A stretch of DNA of 52,683 nt from an uncultured Pirellula sp. GTDB lineage: Bacteria; Planctomycetota; Planctomycetia; Pirellulales; Pirellulaceae. Position 1 is the stretch's first letter. Every line of letters starts with the position of its first letter. The position numbers and the translations under genes were made by a program. Positions 18,557 through 28,485 of this stretch are shown here, piece after piece. The notes beneath the pieces were generated by a model. It was not told the origin of the DNA, made no database searches, and was given only the letters and a program-made list of their open reading frames with translations. The stretch is taken from positions 1 through 52,683 of the forward strand of contig CAIOHR010000258.1 in the NCBI GenBank assembly GCA_903858115.1. The letters run 5' to 3'.

Positions 18557-19558
18557 ATGCGTTTTCCAATTGCGGTCGTTTGCCAGTTGCTGATAGTCTT
18601 GGTCGCATTGCCCGCCATCGGTACTTGCCAAACAGTACGCTCTCAGAGTAGTAACCCGTGGTCCAACTATCGTCTAACCCCCGAGGATTGCGACAACTGG
18701 TACGAAGCTGAACTCGGATTCATCTCGTTGTTCCGATCGCAACCTTCGTCCATGCCATTCGTCTTTACGCCAACGGCGAGCGTTTTGCTGGATATGAACG
18801 AGCTTGCCGGAAGTGGAGGCAAGGGGTTTGACGGCATGCTGAACGCCAAGAGGGTCGTCGGAGGCAATCATCCCCTAGACTTTCAATTGCGATTCTTTGA
18901 GAGTCGTGAGATGCAATTCAGTCGAGGAATCCTTTCTACTGCCTCCGTCATTCCGGTTTTCTTCGGTGGGATTCCGGCGACACCCGCGAATGACTATCAA
19001 GTAAACTATGAATCAGATCTCCAAAGCGGCGAGATCAATCTTCGCACGCCGATCTTCCAACGACTGTATGGAGTTGCAGGTATCAGGTACCTCGAGCTTG
19101 AAGAGCAGTTTGACATCGTGGACGTTGCTGCAGCTACTCCGACTACTCAAAACGGCTTTTTCTCGGGAGTTGACAATGACGCCATTGGAGGACAAATCGG
19201 TCTCGAGGGAGTCCTCGTTTCAGGTAAACGGGGGCGAATCACCGGTGGAATCAAGTGGGGACTCTTGAGTAACTCCGTTCGCGGGATAGCGATGGCAGCG
19301 GATGGGTCGGGGAATCCTCTCACATCGCGTCTGGCCGAGACACAATCCACGCAATTGATCGATATCCAACTGGGGGGAACTTTCTCGCTTACCGATTGGC
19401 TGGGTCTGTATGGGGGATACCAAGGTTTGATTGGAAGCGACTTCGCATTGGGTCCAACCCAGAGCCGTGAATCAGATCTCTTCAATCCAACAAACCCCGT
19501 GACCTTTGAGTCCGAGCAATGGCATGGCTACCGTATCGGTGTCGCGTTGGCCTGGTAA
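18557..19558 (+). CDS. BBP7-family outer-membrane beta-barrel protein
   Basis: A 333-residue exported protein. A signal peptide (MRFPIAVVCQLLIVLVALPA, cut near GTCQ) is followed by WYEAELGFISLFR and alternating hydrophobic/polar strands to a C-terminal strand ending in VALAW, an aromatic end as in outer-membrane barrels. The block FQRLYGVAGIRYLELEEQFD, GTFSLTDWLGLYGGYQGLIG and the late HGYRIGVALAW match the planctomycete BBP7 family as I recall it. The ribosome-binding site AAGGAGGT lies four bases before the ATG, the strongest in the window, suggesting high expression. It is convergent with the mla-type operon. Function within the outer membrane is unknown. Confidence 0.82.
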   Translation: MRFPIAVVCQLLIVLVALPAIGTCQTVRSQSSNPWSNYRLTPEDCDNWYEAELGFISLFRSQPSSMPFVFTPTASVLLDMNELAGSGGKGFDGMLNAKRVVGGNHPLDFQLRFFESREMQFSRGILSTASVIPVFFGGIPATPANDYQVNYESDLQSGEINLRTPIFQRLYGVAGIRYLELEEQFDIVDVAAATPTTQNGFFSGVDNDAIGGQIGLEGVLVSGKRGRITGGIKWGLLSNSVRGIAMAADGSGNPLTSRLAETQSTQLIDIQLGGTFSLTDWLGLYGGYQGLIGSDFALGPTQSRESDLFNPTNPVTFESEQWHGYRIGVALAW

Positions 19559-19583
19559 GAATGTTAAGCTTCGTTGCTAGATA

Positions 19584-20825
19584 TCATTTCAAGCCAGTTC
19601 CCAAAGTGCGTCCGCTGAGTGCACCTCGAACCCCAATCTGCCCGGGATCGCGAGCGATCTTGTCTGTGAATATCCTTACATCATCCACGATCGGCTGAAG
19701 TCGAGCGGTGATCGCTTGAACGTTAGCGGATGCCGCCCGGATGCTTCCAATCGTTTCCGTGGTTTGATGATACAGTTGCGGATTGTCGATAAGCTGAGCG
19801 ATGGTTCCGCTACTGCTATTGAGCCTGGTAGAGAATTGCTTCAGATCGATGGCCAATGCATCGAGATTACCCATGAGTCGAACAGCCCGCTCGACGATTA
19901 CATCGCTGCTCTCTTTCACAGGTTCCGTGATGTCTGCAATGTTCGCGATGGCAGTATTCGCATTTTGAACCGCCTGACGAACATCCACCCCAATTCCTTC
20001 GAACTCCGTTCCAATCCCTTCCAAGCTCGAACTAAAGGTCTCAAATCCTTTGAGCGTTTTCTGAGTTTGCACCAACGTGTCTTGCGCGCTCTTGAGAACT
20101 TCAGGAAGCAAATTCAGTCCGCGCGACACAGCTTCTGGAATTCTGGCTTCTTCGACTTGAGACAAAATACGGTTTGCGGATGAGACTGTTTCGTTGAAGT
20201 TATTCAACGTTGTTCGAGCTGTCGCAGATAAATCGCGGACGGGGCCCGAATCACCACCAATCGCATCTTGAATCGTTAAGACGAGTTGGTCAATGCGTTG
20301 AAAAGCCGGTCCGATACTTGCCAGGGCTTCCATCGGGTCTTTAGCGACCTCGCCACCCTTCGAATAGTACCCTTCGGTAATGATATCGGTCATCGCTTTT
20401 CGTTCGGGCTCGTCCATAATGCCGTCTCGGGGCGTTCCGACGGTTCCATCGAATCGATCGAGCAAGGACTGCGGTGAGGGTGGTACAAACTGAATAACAG
20501 CATCCCCAGTGATGAGCGACTCCGACGTGATGAGTGGCATCTCACTCTTTTGAATTTCGTATTTTTTCTCCAACTCCATCGTCACATTCACGCCCGCATC
20601 GCCAGGTCCCAGAACCACATTGGATACGCGTCCGATCAGCACACCATTCTTGCGAACTGGGGTATCGATGGTGACCTTCGGAGCACTCCGGAAATTGACC
20701 GTGATCCTATACCTTTCCACCCAAAAGGCTGGTACGGCACCAAAATACGCCACGAGAAGGACGCCGATAATGCCGGCAGCGAGTACAAGTACCCCAACGC
20801 TAAAACGCTGATTGTTTTCTTCCAT
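19584..20825 (-). CDS. mlaD: MlaD/MCE-domain lipid-transport protein
   Basis: A 413-residue protein with one N-terminal membrane anchor (GVLVLAAGIIGVLLVAYFGA, residues 10-29), an MCE domain (YRITVNFRSAPKVTIDTPVR and GVLIGRVSNVVLGPGDAGVN, residues 38-80), and a long helical tail. The tail is rich in N, A, T and S (NETVSSANRILSQVEEARIP and similar), as in long MCE proteins that form hexameric tubes. It acts with MlaE and MlaF as the periplasmic lipid-binding part of a phospholipid or sterol importer/exporter at the inner membrane. It is the last gene of the mlaE-mlaF-mlaD operon, 12 bases after mlaF. It is much longer than E. coli MlaD (about 180 residues). Confidence 0.9.
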   Translation of the reverse strand: MEENNQRFSVGVLVLAAGIIGVLLVAYFGAVPAFWVERYRITVNFRSAPKVTIDTPVRKNGVLIGRVSNVVLGPGDAGVNVTMELEKKYEIQKSEMPLITSESLITGDAVIQFVPPSPQSLLDRFDGTVGTPRDGIMDEPERKAMTDIITEGYYSKGGEVAKDPMEALASIGPAFQRIDQLVLTIQDAIGGDSGPVRDLSATARTTLNNFNETVSSANRILSQVEEARIPEAVSRGLNLLPEVLKSAQDTLVQTQKTLKGFETFSSSLEGIGTEFEGIGVDVRQAVQNANTAIANIADITEPVKESSDVIVERAVRLMGNLDALAIDLKQFSTRLNSSSGTIAQLIDNPQLYHQTTETIGSIRAASANVQAITARLQPIVDDVRIFTDKIARDPGQIGVRGALSGRTLGTGLK

Positions 20826-20837
20826 AATAAACTCGCG

Positions 20838-21764
20838 TTAGTCTTTTATTCGCAATCGAGAATCGTGTGGATTGATGGAATCCAAATCGCCGCGTCCAGA
20901 CTCGTCCCGGCCTTGAGTGGCAAGCATCTCCATGAGTCGCTCGCCCGCTTCACCCAAAACGAATTGCCGTACTCTCCGGTCTGGGGTGTGATCCAAGGCA
21001 GAAGGAGGTCCGTCAAAGAGGATTTGGGATTCTCCCTTCTTCAATCGTGCATATGGATAGAGCATGATGACGCGGTCTGCAATCTTGCGAGCGGAGTGCA
21101 TATCGTGCGTTACTACCACGCTAGTCACTTCATAACGTTTCCGCGTTCGGACAATCAGCTCGTTGATCACATCGCTCATGATCGGGTCAAGTCCGGTGGT
21201 CGGCTCATCGTAGAGGAGAAGATCTGGTTCGAGAATCAATGCTCGCGCCAAACCAACCCGCTTGCGCATACCGCCGGAGAGTTGGGACGGCCGTTTCGGA
21301 AGAACATTCGATGGCAATCCGACTTCGTTGAGCCGCTGCAAAATCATTTGCGATGCGGATTTCCCCTTCGGTACGCCATGTTGACGAAGCGGAAATGCAA
21401 TGTTTTGTTCGATCGTCATGCTGTCGAACAAAGCGGCGTTTTGGAAAACAAAACCGAATCGACGACGCAACGCGGTCATCGATCGCTCAGTCAATGAGTT
21501 GATATCCTGTCCATCGAACAGAATTTTGCCACTCGTTGGGGCCATCAGCCCGACAAGTGTCTTTAGCAACATCGTCTTGCCGCAACCACTCTCGCCGATG
21601 ATGGCAAGTGTTTGGCCTCTTGGGATAGAAATCGAAATATCATTCAGGATCGTTTGCTTGCCAAAACGAAGCGATAGCGATTTGGTCTCCACCAAGAAGT
21701 TCCGAGAATCGCCTCTAAATTGGTTGGTCGCAGATGCAATGTCCGACAACAAAGACTCGTCCAT
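20838..21764 (-). CDS. mlaF: MlaF-type ABC transporter ATPase
   Basis: A 308-residue ATPase with Walker A GESGCGKTMLLKTL, Q-loop FVFQNAALFD, signature LSGGMRKRVGLARALILEPD and Walker B LLLYDEPTTGLDP, then the H-loop VVTHDMHSARKIADRV. The LSGGMRKRV form is typical of lipid (Mla/Ttg2A) ATPases. The ATG at 21764 overlaps the mlaE stop by one base (TGATG), so translation is probably coupled; a TTG at 21791 is the alternative start. It powers lipid movement through MlaE. The C-terminal 60 residues, after the ATPase core, are charged and may contact partner proteins. Confidence 0.93.
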   Translation of the reverse strand: MDESLLSDIASATNQFRGDSRNFLVETKSLSLRFGKQTILNDISISIPRGQTLAIIGESGCGKTMLLKTLVGLMAPTSGKILFDGQDINSLTERSMTALRRRFGFVFQNAALFDSMTIEQNIAFPLRQHGVPKGKSASQMILQRLNEVGLPSNVLPKRPSQLSGGMRKRVGLARALILEPDLLLYDEPTTGLDPIMSDVINELIVRTRKRYEVTSVVVTHDMHSARKIADRVIMLYPYARLKKGESQILFDGPPSALDHTPDRRVRQFVLGEAGERLMEMLATQGRDESGRGDLDSINPHDSRLRIKD

Positions 21765-22642
21765 CAGATGAGTTTGCTCCCACCTGGCCAAAGCGCAAAT
21801 TCCATCGCACGGAGCATCAGGTTCATCACGATGTCGAGGGCCAGAATCATAACAAAGCTTTGCACGAACGCGGTAGTTGCCGCTCGGCCGACTCCTTCAG
21901 CACCTGGTTCGCAATGAAAGCCGTGATAGCAACTGACGATCGCGATGATTGCACCGAAGATGACACTCTTGAAGATCCCTGAGAACAAGTCGAACCCACC
22001 GACGAAGTCACGACTATTCTTGAGATACTGTGCATGGTCGATTCCCAAAATGATTACGCTGTGGAAGTAACCACCCACGATACCCATGAAGTCAGCCATG
22101 ATCGTGAGGGCCGGAATCAATAACACACACGCCAGAAAGCGCGGTACTACCAGGTAGTGAATTGGGTTCGCTCCCATACTTACCAAGGCGTCGATCTGTT
22201 CGGTGACGCGCATGGTTCCGATCACGGCAGCCATTGCACTACCAACTCGACCAGCCAGCATAGTAGCTGCGAGTACTGGTCCCAGCTCGCGCACCAAAGA
22301 CATGTTGATCACGGCACCAAGCCGAGTCTCCATTCCCATGTTGCGAAATTGGTCGTAGCTATGGATCGCCAAGACCATTCCGATGAACGTTCCTGTAAGT
22401 GCGACCACCGGCAAACTAAGAACGCCGATGGAGTAGAAATTCGGGAGCAACGTGTCTCTTTTCGGCTTTGCAGAAAACATCCACACCACCATCTGGCTCG
22501 CAAACAATGTGACGTCGCCCAACGTCGTAAGCCCAGACACCACCACGCTTCCCCAAGCGGATGCCGTTCGGAAAAAATTGTTTTGCAGTCGGCCCATAAT
22601 GGACCGGTTGTAGATTCGGTCTGCTGTTGCCATGCAAATCAT
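21764..22642 (-). CDS. mlaE: MlaE-type permease
   Basis: A 292-residue permease with about five or six membrane segments. The family core reads GTFIGMVLAIHSYDQFRNMG (residues about 83-102), then LVRELGPVLAATMLAGRVGS and IGTMRVTEQIDALVSMGANP, the signature of MlaE. It forms the membrane part of a lipid transporter with MlaF and MlaD. The ATG at 22642 and one at 22633 are both possible, and neither has a clear ribosome-binding site. It heads a leftward operon divergent from the large gene at 22782. Confidence 0.93.
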   Translation of the reverse strand: MICMATADRIYNRSIMGRLQNNFFRTASAWGSVVVSGLTTLGDVTLFASQMVVWMFSAKPKRDTLLPNFYSIGVLSLPVVALTGTFIGMVLAIHSYDQFRNMGMETRLGAVINMSLVRELGPVLAATMLAGRVGSAMAAVIGTMRVTEQIDALVSMGANPIHYLVVPRFLACVLLIPALTIMADFMGIVGGYFHSVIILGIDHAQYLKNSRDFVGGFDLFSGIFKSVIFGAIIAIVSCYHGFHCEPGAEGVGRAATTAFVQSFVMILALDIVMNLMLRAMEFALWPGGSKLI

Positions 22643-22781
22643 ATCGACTGTGAATTGGCGTAACTTGAGTCGACTTTTCCGGTTAAGTGAAATTTGAGTT
22701 CGGCATGCTAAAAGTACAACCTTCCAGCCTTACTTTTTATTACAATGTCGGGTGTCACACTCCGCAAAGTAAAGGTATCAA

Positions 22782-25700
22782 ATGCTGCGATTCAAAAACC
22801 GTTGCTGTTTCTCCCTGTTTCTTCAATTCGTGTTGCCCTCCATTGTTCTAGCATTTGCTAGTACCAACAATGCTAGCGTTGCAGATGGCGCCGAGGGTTG
22901 GGTCGCGGGTGCCGCGAAACGGGACATCACTCCCACGGAATCCATTCGACTGAGCGGATATGCCGCGCGGAGCAAACCCACATTCGACATTAGTGACGCG
23001 CTCCATGCCCGAGCACTTTACTTGAAGCATGGGGATAGCAAGCCACTGATGCTGGTCTCGATCGATGCGATCGGCGTCGCGCCGTGGATGACCCAAACGA
23101 TCGCAGAACAAGCGAGTCGCGAACTGGGACTTGCTAGATCGCAGATTGCCATTTGCTCAACGCACACGCATTCGGCTCCTCATCTGGAAGGAGCACTTAC
23201 CAATCTATTCTCGGCTCCCTTGGATGAGGCGGAGACGAAAGCGATCAAGAATTATTCGAAGAACCTCGTAACCCAGATCTTGGATGCTATGCGTGACGCG
23301 GTCTCGTCGGCTAAACCAGCCAAGCTTCAGGTTGCTTTCGATCGAGCCGAGTTCGCAAACAATAGGCGTTTAGGAAAGAACACGCTGAAGGCTGGGTTCG
23401 GCACCGTCGACGAAGGTCCCGTGGATCGTACCGTTCGCGTAGTACGAGTTGAATCGACCGACGGAAAGAAGTTGGCTGTAGCTTATCAATATGCATGCCA
23501 TTGCACATCGATCTCGCCGGATCTCAATCGCATTAGCGGCGACTGGGCTGGGCTTTCTTCTGCGAAACTGGAGTCAGAAAATCCTGGACTCATCGCGTTG
23601 CCGATCATCGGCGCTGGAGCAGACGCGAATCCGAATCCACGCGGTACCTACGAGAACGCTGTTAGTCACGGTAACGAGCTAGCTGAGGCAGTAAAACGCG
23701 CGATGGCTTCGGAAGGTCGTCCGCTTCCTGCACCGAATGCAATTGCGTTTTCGTACACCGGTCTTGAGTTCGAAAGGCCCAACAAGGCGGCGTTGAACGC
23801 CATGTTGGAAAGCAAAAACTACCAAGAACAGAACCGAGCCCGTGGGTTGCTTGACATTTTGACCAAGAAGGACCGTATCCCTGAATCGTATCCGGCTCCT
23901 ATCCATTTGTGGACCTTCGGCAAAGATCTAGCTTGGGTCTTCATGGGAGGCGAGGTGGTAGTCGATTATCAAATGCGATTGGAACGAGAATTGAATCAGT
24001 ATGACAACGTATGGGTGTCTGCTTATGTCGATGATGTGTTCGCGTATGTTGCATCGGAGCGAATTCGAAACGAAGGTGGCTATGAAGCAGACACATCGAT
24101 GATCTACTACAACCAACCGGGGCGATGGGTTTCGGGAACCGAAGACAAGATCGTCTTGTCGGTTCTCGATTTACAACGGCAATCGCGATCGCTGGACGAA
24201 CCGCTAGGCCCAAAAGAAGCGTTGGCAACCATCCAAGTGCCGCAGGGATGGAAGATTGAACAAATAGCAACAGAGCCATTGGTCCAGGATCCTGTGAATA
24301 TCTCTTTCGGCGCGGACGGCAAGGTTTGGGTCGTCGAGATGGGCGACTACCCCAACGGTGGAAAGCCAGGGCGCGTCAAATGGTTGAGCGACGACGACGG
24401 TGATGGCAAACTCGACAAGAGCGTTGTGTTTCTCGATAACCTCGAGTATCCTGCGGGTGCTTATGCGTGGCGTGATGGTGTGGTGGTGGCATGTGCACCA
24501 GACGTTTTCTTCGCACGCGATACCAACGGGGACGGAGTGGCTGACGAACGTCAAGTTTTGCTTTCAGGCTTCGCTCTTGCAAATACGCAGCACCGAGTGC
24601 ATGGCTTTACGTATGGTTTGGATCACAAGCTTTACTTTGGTGTTGGCTCCGATGCGAAAGAAATCAATCTTCATGCGATCGATGGGAGCAAGAAAGCGGT
24701 CGACATTCGTGATGTTGACTTAGCCCTCGATGCAGATCGACGATTGTTGACGACGGAATCTGGCGAGACCCAGTTCATTCGATCGCAGACACCTTATGGC
24801 GAATGGTTCGGCAATGATAACAGCCATCCGATTTACCACTTTGTTTTCGATCGTCATTGGATCCAAAAGAATGCGCCACGCCCTCGTAGCCTGTACCAAT
24901 ACTCGACGACTCCCGCGATTTCTCCGGAAGTTTTCCCATTGAGCCAACCGCTCGATCGTTTCAACGATCCGTACACCGCGAATCGCTTTACTTCCGCCTG
25001 CAGCACGATCTTTGCATCTGGTCCAGGAAGCGGAGCAGCGATGGATGGAGCTGCCATTGTTTGTGAGTGTGTTCACAATTTGGTAGCGCGCTTTAAAATG
25101 GAACGAGACGGGATCAGTTGGAAAGCCGTTCGATTCCCGGAAGATCAACGATCCGATTGGATCCGCAGCACAGATCCATGGTTTCGACCTGTTCGAGTCG
25201 CGAATGCTCCGGACGGAACGATTTGGGTGTTGGATATGTATCGCCGAGTCATCGAGCATCCGACCTGGATTCCCGAAGAGTGGCTTGCTCGATTGGATGT
25301 CCGAGCTGGTCAAGATCAAGGGCGAATCTATCGCGTCTATCAAGAGGGCTACAAGCCAACCAATAAGTTGTCTATGGCGAACGCCTCGATCGATGCGTTG
25401 GTCCGAATGCTTGGCGATGAATCGGCAGCGATTGCAGATCTAGCTCAACAGCAATTGATTTGGAATCATGCGTCTAACCAGAAGCTTACCGAACTCCTGC
25501 AGACCGAATTACGTCAATCGGATTCGCCACGAACACGAGTACGTGCGATTGCGATCCTGTTGTATCTCAACAAAATGTCCTCGTCCGATTGGAGGACCGC
25601 TATGGAGGACAAAGATGCTCGCGTCCTCAAGTTCGCGCTTCATGGCATGAGTCGGATAGATAGCCTTCCCTCCGACACTTCTACTTTGATTCGATTGGCC

Positions 25701-26990
25701 TTGAATTCCAGTCATGCCAAAACAGACCCATCGGTCGCGATGGAGCTTGTTTTTATGGGTGGCAACTACGCTCCCGATGCGGTCAACTCCGTCGTCCAAT
25801 TACTAAAGACACATCATCGCGTGCGAGGTATGGATACATTGGTTGATTTTGTTGGCAACGAAAAAGTTGACAACCTTGTCGATGCGTTACTCTTTGAGTC
25901 GGACGATTCGACCAACATCTATCTGGAGCGACTCATTCCGCGAGTGAGTGCGCGAGGACAATCGCGAATTGTTAGATCGATCGAACAATCGACCGGCGAG
26001 CGACCTGCTTGGCATTATCGGTTCGCGCGACAGTTGTCAAAGCAAACCAAGACCACGACTACAATATCTACCAGCGTTCTGGATGCACTTCATCAACAAG
26101 CGAAGGCTACGCTCGTGCGGGAAGATTCGCCCGCCGTTTCGAAGAACGCGGCCCTGGAATTCTGTCTGTCGAAAATGTCAGATGCCTCCACGGAAGAAAT
26201 GGAAAGCCTTCTGAACTTGGCGCAGCGTGTGGTCGACAAAGATTTCTCGGGAGGAATCTTGGATGGCGTTTATCGCTTGGGATCCGGTACATACTCGCGA
26301 CTTCTGAAGTTCTGCATGGATGCATCCCCTGCGAATAAATCCAAAATTGTCTCGTTGATGGTATCGCAACCCAAGTCGGCAAAACTATTGCTCGAAGCGA
26401 TGGTGACCAATCAACTGGATTTAAAGAGTGTGCAGCCGAGCCAGATTGAGTATCTGCGAAGTCAAAAAGACAGCGAGTTGAAGAAGCTTGTCATTACGTT
26501 GTTTGGCAAAGATGACGCCACCAACCGCAGTGAATTGCTAGCAGTCTACGCGTCGCAGTGGCCCAAGGATTCGAGTATTGAAAATGGACGAAAGATGTTT
26601 GAGCAACATTGCGTCGTCTGTCACCGAGAGCGGGATGTTCAAGGAGAGAAGCAACCGTCGGTCGGCCCTGCGTTGGAAGCACTCAATCATTGGACGAACG
26701 AGGCATGGCTTGTCGCTATTTTGGATCCTAGTCGATCTGTGGATACCAAGTATCAACGTGTACTGTTGCGAACGACGTCTGACGAAGTTGTTTCCGGCCT
26801 CGTATTGCGCGATGTCAATGGAACGCTCGAAGTGATGACAACGGACGGACGCGTGCAGCAGATCGATCGGTCGACGATTGAAGAAGAGAAGACATCGACG
26901 CTATCCTTGATGCCCGATGGATTCGAGAAGGTCCTAACGCCTCAGCATGTATCCGACATTGTCCGATTCTTACGAAGTCAGAAACAATAA
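22782..26990 (+). CDS. ceramidase-like / PVC-type haem-binding fusion protein, exported
   Basis: A 1402-residue exported protein with three parts. After a signal peptide (residues about 1-36), residues about 38-460 resemble neutral ceramidase (AAKRDITPTESIRLSGYA; CSTHTHSAPH at 125-134; CHCTSISPDL). The family's GDVSPN nucleophile motif appears as GADANPN near residue 285, so the serine is missing. Residues about 485-850 are a PVC-type membrane-bound dehydrogenase propeller (GWKIEQIATEPLVQDP, SDDDGDGKLDKS and DTNGDGVADE, which look like calcium-binding loops). HEAT-like helices follow. The end is a c-type haem domain with CVVCH at residues 1277-1281 and MPDG near 1370, a possible distal Met ligand. 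The start has AAGG six to seven bases upstream. Probable oxidoreductase; substrate unknown. Confidence 0.88.
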   Translation: MLRFKNRCCFSLFLQFVLPSIVLAFASTNNASVADGAEGWVAGAAKRDITPTESIRLSGYAARSKPTFDISDALHARALYLKHGDSKPLMLVSIDAIGVAPWMTQTIAEQASRELGLARSQIAICSTHTHSAPHLEGALTNLFSAPLDEAETKAIKNYSKNLVTQILDAMRDAVSSAKPAKLQVAFDRAEFANNRRLGKNTLKAGFGTVDEGPVDRTVRVVRVESTDGKKLAVAYQYACHCTSISPDLNRISGDWAGLSSAKLESENPGLIALPIIGAGADANPNPRGTYENAVSHGNELAEAVKRAMASEGRPLPAPNAIAFSYTGLEFERPNKAALNAMLESKNYQEQNRARGLLDILTKKDRIPESYPAPIHLWTFGKDLAWVFMGGEVVVDYQMRLERELNQYDNVWVSAYVDDVFAYVASERIRNEGGYEADTSMIYYNQPGRWVSGTEDKIVLSVLDLQRQSRSLDEPLGPKEALATIQVPQGWKIEQIATEPLVQDPVNISFGADGKVWVVEMGDYPNGGKPGRVKWLSDDDGDGKLDKSVVFLDNLEYPAGAYAWRDGVVVACAPDVFFARDTNGDGVADERQVLLSGFALANTQHRVHGFTYGLDHKLYFGVGSDAKEINLHAIDGSKKAVDIRDVDLALDADRRLLTTESGETQFIRSQTPYGEWFGNDNSHPIYHFVFDRHWIQKNAPRPRSLYQYSTTPAISPEVFPLSQPLDRFNDPYTANRFTSACSTIFASGPGSGAAMDGAAIVCECVHNLVARFKMERDGISWKAVRFPEDQRSDWIRSTDPWFRPVRVANAPDGTIWVLDMYRRVIEHPTWIPEEWLARLDVRAGQDQGRIYRVYQEGYKPTNKLSMANASIDALVRMLGDESAAIADLAQQQLIWNHASNQKLTELLQTELRQSDSPRTRVRAIAILLYLNKMSSSDWRTAMEDKDARVLKFALHGMSRIDSLPSDTSTLIRLALNSSHAKTDPSVAMELVFMGGNYAPDAVNSVVQLLKTHHRVRGMDTLVDFVGNEKVDNLVDALLFESDDSTNIYLERLIPRVSARGQSRIVRSIEQSTGERPAWHYRFARQLSKQTKTTTTISTSVLDALHQQAKATLVREDSPAVSKNAALEFCLSKMSDASTEEMESLLNLAQRVVDKDFSGGILDGVYRLGSGTYSRLLKFCMDASPANKSKIVSLMVSQPKSAKLLLEAMVTNQLDLKSVQPSQIEYLRSQKDSELKKLVITLFGKDDATNRSELLAVYASQWPKDSSIENGRKMFEQHCVVCHRERDVQGEKQPSVGPALEALNHWTNEAWLVAILDPSRSVDTKYQRVLLRTTSDEVVSGLVLRDVNGTLEVMTTDGRVQQIDRSTIEEEKTSTLSLMPDGFEKVLTPQHVSDIVRFLRSQKQ

Positions 26991-27027
26991 GAAGTTATGG
27001 GCCAAGCACGAGCGGATGAAAAACAAC

Positions 27028-28482
27028 CTATCGGCGTCTAACCAATGCGACACGAAGATCGCAAACGTTTGTATGTGTTGGCCCTGTTTTGACGAGTCCA
27101 CCGGTTGCTTGAAAAAAGTGATATGCGTCACATCGGTGAAGGTAGTCAACGATGTCCAGGCCCAAAGCGATTGAGCGTTCCATGATCCCGGCGTGGATAA
27201 CCGCGCCGGCAGCGGTGGTTGGCCCATCTTCACCGTCCGTTCCACCACACACCGCAACGATGTCGTCAAGATTTCGGATTTCGGGATCGCGATGCAAACT
27301 ACAGCGGAGAAGCAACGCGAGTGCAAGCTGCTGATTTCGACCGCCCAATCCGCAAATAGACTTGTCAGGCAGTTGGACGGTTGGCTCTCCTCCACTAATC
27401 AGGCAATCCGGTGGTGCGCTCTCCGCCGCTAGAAACCACGCTCGCGAAAGTTCATCCGCGACCTTCAAGACATCTCCTTCGCTACGCGGACTCGACTGCA
27501 TCCAATAGGCATACCCTCGTTTTACCGCTTCTACTCCAGCGGCGTCAACAGCTGTCGCGTTGTTGGCAAGCACGATATTCTGTGCTGGACACTGGTTAGC
27601 ATTTTTCGCACTTCCTTCATTCGACATGGAATGGCGCAACAAACGGCGAATACCAGGCGAAAGAGAACCACTGGGATCCAATGCATCCAGTATCGAAAGC
27701 GCTTTGGAAGGTGATGGTGGAGGCTCCAGAATGGTGGGGCCAGAACCAATGATCGGCAATGGATCGCCTAACACATCCGAAATCACGAGAGTGATAAGTT
27801 TGTTCGCATTGCAACATGCGCGCGCCAGACCACCTCCCTTGATCTTGCTGAGGCATCGACGGACTTCATTGAGTTGTTCGATGTTGGCTCCATTGCGACT
27901 CAGATAGCGAGTCACTTCTAACTTTTCCTCCAACGATAATCCTTCAGCTGGAGATGGCATCAGGGCGCTAGCACCACCAGACATCAAACAGAGAACCAAG
28001 TCACGCGAACCAGCAGACTTTGCCAAAGCGAGCATTTGATCGCTTCCGAAGACCCCTGCCGCAGTAGGCTCATTGGATCCAGGTTCGCGGGCCGCGTGTC
28101 GATGGATCAGGTGTTTTCCATCCGTATTGCCGGTTGGATCGAAGCTACCATTTGGCACGTTGATCCAACCGCTGAGCTTGATCCGTTTTGGTCCGAGACG
28201 ATTCCAAACACTTTCAAGCCCTGAGGCCATTGCGGAGGACGCTTTGCCTCCACCGATGACCAATACACGATCGATGCCTCGTAGGTTGCATAAAGATTGG
28301 TCGTCGACGATGAGGATATCGTCGACGATCGCAATCGATTTTTCAACAAGCCAGTCACCTCGAACCGCATCAACTCCCGCTTGCCAGATAGCTAGAGCAT
28401 CCTGAATCAGGGCTTGCTGAGTAGGGAGCATTTCGGGCGTATCCAATCTCTTCTCGACTTCAGCGGTGATCGAATGCAGCAC
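27028..28482 (-). CDS. gckA: glycerate 2-kinase (DUF4147/MOFRL family)
   Basis: A 484-residue kinase that makes 2-phosphoglycerate from glycerate. Family motifs are VLVIGGGKASSAMASGLESV near residue 72 (catalytic lysine region), LVLCLMSGGASALMPSPAEG near residue 162, RRCLSKIKGGGLARACC, VISDVLGDPLPIIGSGPT, and the C-terminal MOFRL block CGGTDGEDGPTTAAGAVI near 415. The start is uncertain: GTG at 28482 lies only three bases after the upstream stop and has no ribosome-binding site, while the next ATG at 28431 is also plausible. It forms an operon with the zinc-ribbon protein and is convergent with the large gene at 22782-26990, with 37 bases between stops. Confidence 0.9.
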   Translation of the reverse strand: MLHSITAEVEKRLDTPEMLPTQQALIQDALAIWQAGVDAVRGDWLVEKSIAIVDDILIVDDQSLCNLRGIDRVLVIGGGKASSAMASGLESVWNRLGPKRIKLSGWINVPNGSFDPTGNTDGKHLIHRHAAREPGSNEPTAAGVFGSDQMLALAKSAGSRDLVLCLMSGGASALMPSPAEGLSLEEKLEVTRYLSRNGANIEQLNEVRRCLSKIKGGGLARACCNANKLITLVISDVLGDPLPIIGSGPTILEPPPSPSKALSILDALDPSGSLSPGIRRLLRHSMSNEGSAKNANQCPAQNIVLANNATAVDAAGVEAVKRGYAYWMQSSPRSEGDVLKVADELSRAWFLAAESAPPDCLISGGEPTVQLPDKSICGLGGRNQQLALALLLRCSLHRDPEIRNLDDIVAVCGGTDGEDGPTTAAGAVIHAGIMERSIALGLDIVDYLHRCDAYHFFQATGGLVKTGPTHTNVCDLRVALVRRR

Positions 28483-28485
28483 TCG

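Noticed and set aside
20550..21497. 315-residue plus-strand frame across mlaD and mlaF
   Set aside because: It runs antisense to two conserved genes and shows no family features, so it is a shadow frame.
22643..22781. sigma-70 promoter for the large gene at 22782
   Set aside because: A TACAAT box is present but no good -35 element lies 16-18 bases upstream, so I do not claim a promoter.
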